From positions 1 through 38,431 of the forward strand of contig DEMS01000041.1 in assembly GCA_002359315.1 (NCBI GenBank): a stretch of 38,431 bases of DNA, read 5' to 3'. The stretch is from Bacteroidetes bacterium UBA2664. Lineage in GTDB: Bacteria > Bacteroidota > Rhodothermia > Balneolales > Balneolaceae. A model generated the notes under the pieces. The model was not told the origin of the DNA. It searched no databases and worked only from the letters and a program-made list of their open reading frames with translations. Made by a program: the position numbers and the translations under genes. How positions within the stretch are numbered: the stretch's first letter is position 1; every line of letters begins with the position of its first letter. Below, one piece after another: positions 1-7,166 of the stretch.

Positions 1-99
1 GGCTTTTTGAAGACAGCCGCCTATGGGCATTTCGGAAGAGATGAATTCACCTGGGAGAAGCTTGACTATGTCGATGAAATCGCGAATGCGGTTAAATAG
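1..99 (+). CDS. metK: S-adenosylmethionine synthetase, C-terminal fragment
   Basis: The window opens inside a reading frame whose last 32 codons contain KTAAYGHFGRDEFTWEKLD, the conserved C-terminal signature of methionine adenosyltransferase (TAAYGHFGR...WE). The enzyme makes S-adenosylmethionine from methionine and ATP in the cytosol. Only the extreme C-terminus is present because the window cuts the gene; the stop codon is TAG at 97-99. A strong hairpin terminator lies about 155 bases downstream, so the transcript probably ends before the amidohydrolase genes. The family call is firm from this short but highly conserved tail; nothing can be said about the rest of the protein. Confidence 0.9.
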   Translation, partial: GFLKTAAYGHFGRDEFTWEKLDYVDEIANAVK

Positions 100-253
100 A
101 AAGCCGGTACTTCCGGGATGGGTGTTTAAAACAAGGTTCCATTATGCATATGAAACGAAAACCGGATTATTGGTGAAACGTCTCAAATAAATTGCAGGTT
201 ACATATATGGTAAACAACCATTTTGAAATCCATCGATTTCAAACAAAACTTTT

Positions 254-290
254 AAAGCCTGTTCTGATTTTTTTCAGGGCAGGCTTTTTT
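254..290 (+). terminator. Rho-independent terminator downstream of metK
   Basis: A 14-bp stem (254-267 pairing with 274-287, two G-T pairs) closes a six-T loop. The stem starts AAAGCCTG and ends CAGGCTTT, and a T-run continues to 290. It fits termination of the metK transcript. Confidence 0.85.
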
Positions 291-370
291 TATTTTCATA
301 ATCAGAAAATGAATAGCTAAGTTTCGCAGACTTGTTTTAAGATTGAATCATAATAAAATGGAGTTATTCT

Positions 371-1672
371 ATGAAAGTAATATTTAAGCTGATGGTGATC
401 ATGATCTGTATGGCTGCTGCCGTGCAGGCACAGGATCGGCCACAGGTTTTTGAAGGAGCAGAAATCATTCCCATAACCGGTGAGGCCATATCAAACGGGG
501 TGCTCATTGTAGAGAACGGATTGATCACAGCTGTTGGTGAAGCAGGCTCAGTATCGATTCCCAGAAATGCAGATCGGTTCGATGTAACGGGAAAAGTAAT
601 CATGCCGGGCATCGTCGATACTCATTCTCATATTGGTGAAGGCGATGGTGGAGATGGTTCCGCATCTTTACATCCGGATGTCAGAATATTGGATACCATC
701 GATCCCAGAAGCAGTACATTTAGAAAAGCACTGTCCGGTGGCATAACATCGGTAAATATCATGCCGGGATCCGGATTACTGATGAGTGGCCAGACCGTTT
801 ATGTGAAGCCTAAACCGGCCGACACTATTGAAGAGATGTTGATTATTGTGGATGAAGAGACCGGTATTTATGGCGGACTCAAAATGGCAAACGGTACCAA
901 TCCACTTCGGTCCAATGGGAGTCCGGGCACGCGTGCTAAATCGGCTGCATTGGTGCGTAAAATGTATGTGGAAGCTCAAGAGTATAAAGCAAAAATTGAA
1001 GAGGCAGCAGATGATCCTGAAAAAATGCCTGCGCGAAATCTTCAGATGGAGACTCTTGTAGAAGTCTTGGAAGGCAAACGAATTGTTCACAACCATACAC
1101 ACCGTCATGATGATATCCTGACTGCGATGCGTTTAGCCGAGGAGTTTGGTTATCGAATGGTTTTACAACATGTTAGTGAGGGGTGGAAAGTTGCGGATGA
1201 GATCGCTGCATCCGGATTTCCGGCTTCGATCATAACCCTTGATTCGCCCGGCGGCAAGCTGGAAGCGATCAACTTGTTGAATAAAAATGGCCGGATGCTG
1301 GAAGAAGCAGGTGCGCTGTTTGCATTTCATTCTGATGATCCGATTGTGGATTCACGATTTTTACTCCGCTCCGCGGTGATGGCTGTTAAAGAAGGTATGA
1401 GTCGTGATATGGCTTTGAGAGCATTAACCATCAACGGTGCGATGATGATGGATATCGATGACCGTGTTGGATCGTTGGAAGCAGGCAAAGATGCCGATTT
1501 TGTGATCCTGTCGGGTGATCCTTTCAGTGTATATACACATGTGGAACAGACCTGGATTGAAGGAGAAAAAGTGTGGGATCGTGAAAATCCGGAAGACCGA
1601 AAGTATGCAACCGGAGGTTATGAAATCTTCCGCGCATCAGCCAATCAACATGTACATGTGGAGGGACACTAA
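371..1672 (+). CDS. exported metal-dependent amidohydrolase (imidazolonepropionase-like)
   Basis: A 433-residue amidohydrolase-superfamily protein. Residues 1-20 form a signal peptide ending VQA|Q, so it is exported. An N-terminal beta-sandwich half (to about 75) leads into the TIM barrel with the metal motif DTHSH (H85, H87). Further ligand candidates are a His-rich strand HNHTHRH (240-246), H267 in LQHVSEG, and D322 in FHSDD. The C-terminus has the usual GSLEAGKDADFVIL return to the beta-sandwich. The substrate is unknown; relatives hydrolyse cyclic amides, peptides or related C-N bonds. The next gene begins 2 bases after this stop, so the two form an operon. The ATG at 371 is the only start that keeps the signal peptide whole. 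A near-consensus TAAGTTTC box lies about 50 bases upstream (weak). Confidence 0.85.
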   Translation: MKVIFKLMVIMICMAAAVQAQDRPQVFEGAEIIPITGEAISNGVLIVENGLITAVGEAGSVSIPRNADRFDVTGKVIMPGIVDTHSHIGEGDGGDGSASLHPDVRILDTIDPRSSTFRKALSGGITSVNIMPGSGLLMSGQTVYVKPKPADTIEEMLIIVDEETGIYGGLKMANGTNPLRSNGSPGTRAKSAALVRKMYVEAQEYKAKIEEAADDPEKMPARNLQMETLVEVLEGKRIVHNHTHRHDDILTAMRLAEEFGYRMVLQHVSEGWKVADEIAASGFPASIITLDSPGGKLEAINLLNKNGRMLEEAGALFAFHSDDPIVDSRFLLRSAVMAVKEGMSRDMALRALTINGAMMMDIDDRVGSLEAGKDADFVILSGDPFSVYTHVEQTWIEGEKVWDRENPEDRKYATGGYEIFRASANQHVHVEGH

Positions 1673-1674
1673 TC

Positions 1675-2931
1675 ATGAATAGAATGAATGAAAAAAGAAA
1701 TAATATGATGGCCTCAACAGGAAATATGCGGATGCTCTTTTTACTCTTAATGAGTTGTCTGATTGCAGGCCCAATGGCCGGCGATGCAGAAGCTCAGATT
1801 GCAGTGAAGGGTGAGATTGTATATACAATGGATGGTGATCCGATTCAGAATGGAGTAGTTCTGATTAATGATGGAAAGATTGAACGGGTAGGCAGTGCGA
1901 GCCGTGTGCGCATTCCGTCTGATTATGAAATATATGAGGCGAAAATTGTGACGCCGGGGTTGATTGACGCACGAACAGTTGTTGGATTAGCCGGTTATTA
2001 CAACCAGCAGCATGATCAGGATATACTGGAAACATCCAGTGCAGTCCAGCCGGAATTGAGGGCAATGGACGCATACAATGCGCAGGAGTTTTTGGTCGAT
2101 TTTGTGAAAAGCAAAGGAATGACAACCATCCATACCGGTCATGGGCCGGGTGCCGTGATGAGTGGTCAGACGATGATTGTGAAATCAACCGGTCGAACAC
2201 TGGATGAAGCCCTGGTTGACTCTACTACGATGATTGCAATAACACTGGGTTCCGGGGTGAGAAGTAATTTCAGCTCTCCGGGCACACGTTCTAAAACAGT
2301 GGCGGTGCTGCGTCAGGAGTTAATCGGAGCAATGGATTATGCTGAAAAAAGATCTGAGGGTGAAAGCCAAAGCAGAGACCTGAAAAAAGAGGTCATAGCG
2401 GATCTGCTTGATGGGAAGGTGACAGCCATGGTATCGGCCAATACAGCCAGTGATATCGTAACTGCACTTCGAATTCAAAGAGAGTTTGGATTTCCGATGG
2501 TTCTGGAAGGAGCTGCCGAAGCCTATCTGGTACTGGACGAAATTAAAGCATCCGGAGTGCCTGTGATTTTGCATCCGACGATGATTCGTCCGTTTGGTGA
2601 AGCAAAGAATGCCAGCTATGAAACAGCTGCAAAGTTACATGAAGCCGGCATCCCATTCTCATTTCAGAGCGGGTATGAAAGTTATGTACCCAAAACCAGA
2701 ATTGCCCGATATGAGGCAGCAATTGCTGCTGCAAACGGCTTGGGTATGGAGAAAGCACTTTTTGCCACAACCCTTGGGGCTGCTCAGATATTAGGCGTGG
2801 ATGGAAGAGTCGGATCACTGGAACGGGGCAAAGATGCAGATCTGGTTCTGTTCGATGGGGATCCATTCGAATATCTAACCAATGTCGAAGTAGTGATAAT
2901 TGATGGGAGTGTAGTTTATACCCGGGAATAA
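1675..2931 (+). CDS. exported amidohydrolase-like protein lacking metal ligands (probable pseudoenzyme)
   Basis: A 418-residue paralogue of the preceding protein: same two-part fold, shared MSGQT and SPGTR motifs, and the terminal GSLERGKDADLVLF. Residues 18-40 form a signal peptide ending AEA|Q. Aligned to its neighbour, every visible metal-site residue is replaced. The HxH motif (H85/H87) corresponds to R100/V102 in GLIDARTV, H242/H244 to S254/N256, H267 to G279, and the catalytic Asp D322 to G333. The fold seems intact and the frame is open, so this is not an ordinary broken gene. It may be a structural or regulatory partner of the active enzyme, which starts the same operon 2 bases upstream. 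In-frame ATGs at codons 4, 11, 12, 18 and 20 make the exact start uncertain. A strong terminator follows. Confidence 0.8.
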   Translation: MNRMNEKRNNMMASTGNMRMLFLLLMSCLIAGPMAGDAEAQIAVKGEIVYTMDGDPIQNGVVLINDGKIERVGSASRVRIPSDYEIYEAKIVTPGLIDARTVVGLAGYYNQQHDQDILETSSAVQPELRAMDAYNAQEFLVDFVKSKGMTTIHTGHGPGAVMSGQTMIVKSTGRTLDEALVDSTTMIAITLGSGVRSNFSSPGTRSKTVAVLRQELIGAMDYAEKRSEGESQSRDLKKEVIADLLDGKVTAMVSANTASDIVTALRIQREFGFPMVLEGAAEAYLVLDEIKASGVPVILHPTMIRPFGEAKNASYETAAKLHEAGIPFSFQSGYESYVPKTRIARYEAAIAAANGLGMEKALFATTLGAAQILGVDGRVGSLERGKDADLVLFDGDPFEYLTNVEVVIIDGSVVYTRE

Positions 2932-2963
2932 ATTGCTATTTGGATTGAATTAGTGAATTTACC

Positions 2964-2997
2964 AAAAACAAGGGGTGAGTCGCCCCTTGTTTTTTTT
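2964..2997 (+). terminator. Rho-independent terminator after the amidohydrolase pair
   Basis: A perfect stem ACAAGGGG/CCCCTTGT, extended by A-T pairs, with a 7-base loop (2976-2982), followed by a run of T to 2997. It closes the amidohydrolase operon. Confidence 0.9.
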
Positions 2998-3050
2998 ATA
3001 AGCCAATATCCTTGCCTGTCTTTTAGCCAAAAATAACATTTCATCAGAGC

Positions 3051-3091
3051 GTGAATTCAAGTACTTTTTAGTACTCAAGAACTGAATTCAC
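3051..3091 (+). promoter_or_regulatory. nested inverted repeat just upstream of the dinB-like start
   Basis: The outer arms GTGAATTCA (3051-3059) and TGAATTCAC (3083-3091) are perfect 9-bp inverted repeats. Inside them AGTACT occurs twice (3060-3065 and 3070-3075) around TTTT, giving a second hairpin. The element ends 3 bases before the ATG at 3095, where a ribosome site would be, and no Shine-Dalgarno sequence is visible there. It could be an operator or an RNA hairpin controlling translation; the role is inferred. Confidence 0.5.
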
Positions 3092-3094
3092 TAT

Positions 3095-3670
3095 ATGAAA
3101 CAGAAAATAAACAGCACTTTTCAAAATATTGAAAAACAGCGTGAAGAGTTTATTTCATTCTATGATTCACTGAATGATGAACAGCGGTCGTTTAATCCTG
3201 ATAATGAGTCGTGGAATCTACTGCAGGTTATGCGTCATATCGTAACCGCAGAGAGGCTTTCACTTGCATATATTCAAAGAAAAATCAGCAGCAGTAATAA
3301 TATTCCAAAAGCAGGTTTAGATTCATGGTTTCGAACTCTGATTCTGCAAATCGCTTTTTATTTACCTCTGAAATACAAAGCACCGAAGATTGCGCAGGTG
3401 GATGAAGCGTATCCGGATTTTGAATCTATGAAAACAGAGTGGGATCAGGTTCGTAGTGGCTTTAAGGAGTTGATTGATACAACAGATTCAGAAATTCTCG
3501 AAAAAGCGATATATCGTCATCCAAGAGCAGGAATGATGAACATGAAGCAGGCTGTCGAGTTTCTAGGTGTCCACATATCCCATCACCTGAAACAGGTCGA
3601 CCGTATTTCTTCTCATCCCTCCTTTCCGGTCGACGCTCCATCCACTGCGTCATCCTCTTCGTCATCCTGA
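3095..3670 (+). CDS. DinB/DfsB-like putative metal-dependent enzyme
   Basis: A 191-residue DinB_2-type four-helix-bundle protein. The N-terminal helix (SFYDSLNDEQRSFNPDNESW) is followed by HIVTAE, which gives the first metal histidine, and near the C-terminus by HISHHLKQVDRI, which gives the other two. Family members bind a divalent metal; some are thiol-dependent transferases, many are uncharacterised, so no substrate is assigned. The natural fold ends near residue 173. The last 17 residues (PSFPVD...SSSSSS) are encoded by the interspersed repeat that continues past the stop, so a repeat appears to have invaded the 3' end and supplied the tail and stop codon. The start follows a nested inverted repeat. 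It stands alone between terminator-bounded neighbours. Confidence 0.75.
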   Translation: MKQKINSTFQNIEKQREEFISFYDSLNDEQRSFNPDNESWNLLQVMRHIVTAERLSLAYIQRKISSSNNIPKAGLDSWFRTLILQIAFYLPLKYKAPKIAQVDEAYPDFESMKTEWDQVRSGFKELIDTTDSEILEKAIYRHPRAGMMNMKQAVEFLGVHISHHLKQVDRISSHPSFPVDAPSTASSSSSS

Positions 3671-3736
3671 ATTCATTTCAAGATCTCAGGGAGACGCTCC
3701 ATCCTCTTCGTCATCCTGAATTCATTTCAGGATCTC
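3632..3736 (+). repeat. tandem duplication carrying two copies of a 27-bp hairpin repeat
   Basis: Two related units begin GACGCTCCATCC at 3632 and 3693. Each contains a 27-bp element starting GTCATCCTGAA and ending CAGGATCTC (3661-3687, with one G-to-A change, and 3710-3736). The element forms a stem ATCCTGAA/TTCAGGAT. Further copies lie at 38271-38408. The first unit overlaps the 3' end of the DinB-like gene. Confidence 0.85.
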
Positions 3737-3865
3737 TGGTGAAGGAGTATGCAAATTCCATTGATCCGATTGAACCCAAAAACCCGGCTCATCATTTGTA
3801 CGCGTAAGCAAGATCCTGATCTGCATCAGATTGACGCAATATTTTGATTGGTTGCCTTCACCGGA

Positions 3866-3919
3866 AGTTCTCGACTGCGTCCCAACGGAAAAGATGTCGG
3901 GACTTCGCTCGAACCGACG
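3866..3919 (+). repeat. 54-bp dispersed repeat, copy 1
   Basis: It begins AGTTCTCGACTGCGTCCC and ends CTCGAACCGACG. It matches the copy at 4021-4074 in 52 of 54 positions. The copy carries an imperfect internal hairpin. Confidence 0.85.
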
Positions 3920-3952
3920 GAATAGGTTTTTTTTAAAAAAACACTCCATCAC

Positions 3953-4010
3953 GTCACATTGAGCGCAGATGAGGAGCGAAAGCGACGAGGCGTAGTCGAA
4001 ATGTCATCGC
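3953..4010 (+). repeat. composite repeat-like segment between the 54-bp copies
   Basis: It contains GAGGAGCGAAAGCGACGAGG and CGTAGTCGAAATGTC, word types that recur in intergenic repeats of many bacterial genomes, with ACATT/AATGT at its ends. No second full copy exists in this window, so its repeat status rests on resemblance only. Confidence 0.45.
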
Positions 4011-4020
4011 ACTAGCTAGA

Positions 4021-4074
4021 AGTTCTCGACTGCGTCCCGACGGAAAAGATGTCGGGACTGCGCTCGAACCGACG
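4021..4074 (+). repeat. 54-bp dispersed repeat, copy 2
   Basis: The second copy of the element at 3866-3919 (two mismatches). Here the internal stem GTCCCGAC/GTCGGGAC is perfect (8 bp) around a 9-base loop. Confidence 0.85.
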
Positions 4075-4217
4075 CGTATTAGTGACAGATCACCCCTCCC
4101 ATCCAATTAAAACGAATTGATCTCATATGAATGTTGTTCTCTTTTAAACTCTACGAAAAGTGCCGATATTGAGATCGATTTTTCGTATTTTACCAGATTC
4201 GAAAGGAAAACCGATTC

Positions 4218-7055
4218 ATGACAAAAAAAGACAAAACTCTTACGGAAAATATCTCAACGAATGGAAAACCTGCTGCAGACAGGCCGATCATTGTAAAAGG
4301 TGCACGAGTTCATAATCTTAAGAGTGTAGATGTAGAAATTCCCAGAAACAAGCTCACAGTAGTCACCGGTGTATCCGGATCGGGAAAATCGAGTCTGGCA
4401 TTTGATACGATCTACGCCGAAGGGCAACGCCGATATGTCGAAAGTCTGTCCAGCTACGCACGTCAGTTTCTGGAGAGAATGGACAAGCCGGATGTCGATT
4501 ATATGCACGGCATTTCTCCGGCTATGGCAATTCAACAGAAAACGACCAGTACGAATCCAAGATCTACCGTGGGGACATCTACGGAACTGTACGACTATAT
4601 TCGCCTTCTCTATGCACGAATCGGAAAAACGATCTCTCCCGTTTCCGGTAAAGAGGTCCAAAAAGAGAGTCCGGGATCAATTATCAATCAGCTTTTTGAT
4701 GAACTGGACGAAAAAACACGTTTTTATATCCTGTTTCCTTATGAATTGCGGGAGGGCAGAAAACAGGAGGAGCAGTTTGATGTATTGAAGGAAAAGGGAC
4801 TCACCCGATTGCTTCACATTAAAGAGGAGAGTATCACCGACCTGACCCGTGACGATTTTAATTCTAAAAAAATCACACCCAAGACTCATCGTGTGCTTGT
4901 GGATCGGCTGGCTATTAAAAAAGATGATGCCACCCGAAGCCGTATTGCTGAATCGATTGAGACAGCCTTCAGGGAAGGCCATGGAAGATGTACTATCAAA
5001 ATTCATAAAGGTGAAGAGCTGCAGTTCAGTGATCGGTTTGAGCGGGATGGCATTGAGTTTCTGGAACCAACACCTCAAATGTTCTCTTTTAACAACCCGT
5101 TTGGCGCCTGTGATGCTTGCGAAGGATTTGGCCGTGTAGCCGGTATTGAAGAAGATTTGGTGATTCCTGATCCAGACAAAACCATTCGCGGAGGCGCCGT
5201 AGCACCATTTGATTCGCCCAAATTCAGTAAATATCTGCGCGACTTTGTAAGAGTGGCAGCCAAAGAACAGTTGCCCATTGATGTGCCCTATAAAAATTTG
5301 GACAAGGATGTAAAGCGAATCTTGTGGAATGGTAAAGATGGGTATGTAGGAATCAATGGTTTTTTTGAAGATGTAAAGACACAGTTTTATAAAGTTCATA
5401 TGCGGGTACTCTACTCTCGCTATCGGGGTTATAGCCGATGCCCGGAATGTGAAGGGTACCGTGTACGGAAGGATGCACTTTATGTGAAAATCAATGATCT
5501 GCACATTGGTGAAGTGACAGAGATGACTATTGGACACGCCAGAGTCTTTTTTGACGAACTTATTGTATCTGATTATGAACAGTCTGTGGCCGGACAAATT
5601 CTTTTTGAGATCAGAAAACGCCTCAAATATCTGGATGAGGTTGGCCTTGATTATCTGACATTAAATCGGCTTACAAACACCCTGAGTGGGGGTGAGTCTC
5701 AGAGAATCAACCTGGCAAACTCACTCGGAAGTTCTCTGATCGGGAGTTTATATGTATTGGACGAACCAACAATCGGCCTGCACCCGAGAGATAACGACCG
5801 TTTGATCAATATCCTGAAATCGCTCAGGGATATTGGAAACACAGTCTTGGTTGTTGAACACGATCCGGAAATGATGAAAGCAGCAGATAATATCATCGAT
5901 ATTGGCCCATTTGCCGGAACCCATGGCGGCGAAGTCGTATTTTCCGGAACCTACGATGGCCTGGTGAAATCAAATACACTTACCGGTAAATATCTGAGCG
6001 GCAAAAAAGAGATTCCCATTCCGGAGAAGCGCCGCAAAGGCAATGGAAAATCGATTGTCGTAGAAGGTGCATCTGAACACAATCTGAAAAATATTAATGT
6101 CGAATTTCCATTGGGCATGATGGTCTGTGTAACCGGAGTATCGGGTTCCGGTAAATCGACATTGGTACATGATACACTCTATGCAGCCATTCAGAAAAAA
6201 TTGGGGGCATGGAAAGATAAAGTGGGACGAAATAAAGGGATTACCGGCGGGCGTTTTGCAGAAGCTGTGGAGATGGTCGATCAAAGTCCGATCGGACGAT
6301 CCACCCGCTCCAATCCGGCCACCTATACCAAAGCGTTTGACGGAATCCGTGACTTATTTGCACATACGCGTCAGTCCAAAATAATGGGTTACACACCCGG
6401 CCATTTTTCATTCAATGTACCGGGAGGCCGGTGTGAGGCATGCCAGGGTGAGGGTGTTCAGAAGATTGAAATGCAGTTTATGGCTGATATTGAACTGGTG
6501 TGTGAAGAGTGTGGTGGGACCCGCTTCAGAAAAGATATATTGCAGATCCATTATAGAGGGAAGAGTATCCATGATGTATTGGAGATGAACATCAGTGATG
6601 CTATTGAGTTTTTTGTGGATGAGAAGACAATCATCAATAAACTACAGCCGATGGAAGATGTCGGATTGGGATATCTTAGATTGGGCCAGAGTGCAACCAC
6701 ACTATCCGGCGGGGAGGCTCAGCGAGTGAAATTGGCGAAATTCCTCTCCAAAACAAGCCAGGATAAAACGCTCTACTTTTTTGATGAACCAACAACCGGA
6801 CTTCATTTTGAAGATATCTCAAAATTGCTGGTCTCTTTTAATGAACTGGTGGATAATGGTCATTCCGTTATCATTATCGAACACAATCTGGATGTGATGA
6901 AATCGGCCGATTGGATTATAGATATAGGTCCAGAAGGCGGATTTGGCGGCGGACAAATTGTAGCTGTGGGCACACCGGAAGAGGTAGCAAATGTGCAAGA
7001 GAGTTATACCGGCAAGTTTTTAAAGGAGGTTTTTGAATCTAAGGGATCCAAATGA
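4218..7055 (+). CDS. uvrA: excinuclease ABC subunit A
   Basis: 945 residues, close to the usual 940. UvrA is the DNA-damage sensor ATPase that loads UvrB in nucleotide excision repair. Two ABC modules are clear: Walker A GVSGSGKSS at 51-59 and GVSGSGKST at 640-648, signature LSGGE at 489-493 and 829-833, and Walker B segments YVLDEPT and YFFDEPT. The second zinc module is intact (C739, C742, C762, C765). The first is not: GACDACEG is present, but the preceding CPxCG is replaced by FERDGIEF, so a four-cysteine site cannot form. I believe this form is common in Bacteroidota UvrA (recollection, unverified). The start is preceded by AAAGG about 11 bases upstream. A 17-bp repeat array begins at the stop codon. 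Confidence 0.97.
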   Translation: MTKKDKTLTENISTNGKPAADRPIIVKGARVHNLKSVDVEIPRNKLTVVTGVSGSGKSSLAFDTIYAEGQRRYVESLSSYARQFLERMDKPDVDYMHGISPAMAIQQKTTSTNPRSTVGTSTELYDYIRLLYARIGKTISPVSGKEVQKESPGSIINQLFDELDEKTRFYILFPYELREGRKQEEQFDVLKEKGLTRLLHIKEESITDLTRDDFNSKKITPKTHRVLVDRLAIKKDDATRSRIAESIETAFREGHGRCTIKIHKGEELQFSDRFERDGIEFLEPTPQMFSFNNPFGACDACEGFGRVAGIEEDLVIPDPDKTIRGGAVAPFDSPKFSKYLRDFVRVAAKEQLPIDVPYKNLDKDVKRILWNGKDGYVGINGFFEDVKTQFYKVHMRVLYSRYRGYSRCPECEGYRVRKDALYVKINDLHIGEVTEMTIGHARVFFDELIVSDYEQSVAGQILFEIRKRLKYLDEVGLDYLTLNRLTNTLSGGESQRINLANSLGSSLIGSLYVLDEPTIGLHPRDNDRLINILKSLRDIGNTVLVVEHDPEMMKAADNIIDIGPFAGTHGGEVVFSGTYDGLVKSNTLTGKYLSGKKEIPIPEKRRKGNGKSIVVEGASEHNLKNINVEFPLGMMVCVTGVSGSGKSTLVHDTLYAAIQKKLGAWKDKVGRNKGITGGRFAEAVEMVDQSPIGRSTRSNPATYTKAFDGIRDLFAHTRQSKIMGYTPGHFSFNVPGGRCEACQGEGVQKIEMQFMADIELVCEECGGTRFRKDILQIHYRGKSIHDVLEMNISDAIEFFVDEKTIINKLQPMEDVGLGYLRLGQSATTLSGGEAQRVKLAKFLSKTSQDKTLYFFDEPTTGLHFEDISKLLVSFNELVDNGHSVIIIEHNLDVMKSADWIIDIGPEGGFGGGQIVAVGTPEEVANVQESYTGKFLKEVFESKGSK

Positions 7056-7110
7056 AAGTAGGATTCAAATGAAAGTAAGATCAATCGAAAGTAGAGTCCA
7101 AATGAAGGTA
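7044..7110 (+). repeat. four imperfect tandem copies of a 17-bp unit at the uvrA stop
   Basis: Units at 7044-7060, 7061-7077, 7078-7093 and 7094-7110 follow the pattern GGATCCAAATGAAAGTA. The first unit contains the uvrA stop codon, so the array seems to be a 3'-end duplication that left the protein unchanged. Confidence 0.8.
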
Positions 7111-7166
7111 AAACTTATATCAAAAAATTCAGATATTCAGTTACTAATCTACTTCTAATCAGATTT

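Larger units (their letters stand above)
3671..4217. other. 547-base gene-free interval filled with repeats
   Basis: No credible gene is visible. It contains the end of the 27-bp hairpin repeats, two copies of a 54-bp repeat (3866-3919, 4021-4074) and a separate repeat-like segment (3953-4010). An 8-bp inverted pair GGTGAAGG/CCTTCACC (3738-3745 and 3855-3862) encloses about 110 bases of unique DNA. A T8A7 tract sits at 3927-3941. The last 140 bases before uvrA are plain AT-rich DNA that presumably holds its promoter; I see no TAnnTTTG box there. Confidence 0.7.

Noticed and set aside
3738..3862. An 8-bp inverted pair as ends of a small mobile element
   Set aside because: The arms are short, no target duplication is visible and no second copy exists here.
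3722..3952. A 76-codon minus-strand open frame after the DinB-like gene
   Set aside because: It spans several interspersed repeats and shows no family motif.
4677..5597. A 306-codon minus-strand open frame
   Set aside because: It lies entirely inside uvrA on the opposite strand and has no domain signature; a shadow frame.
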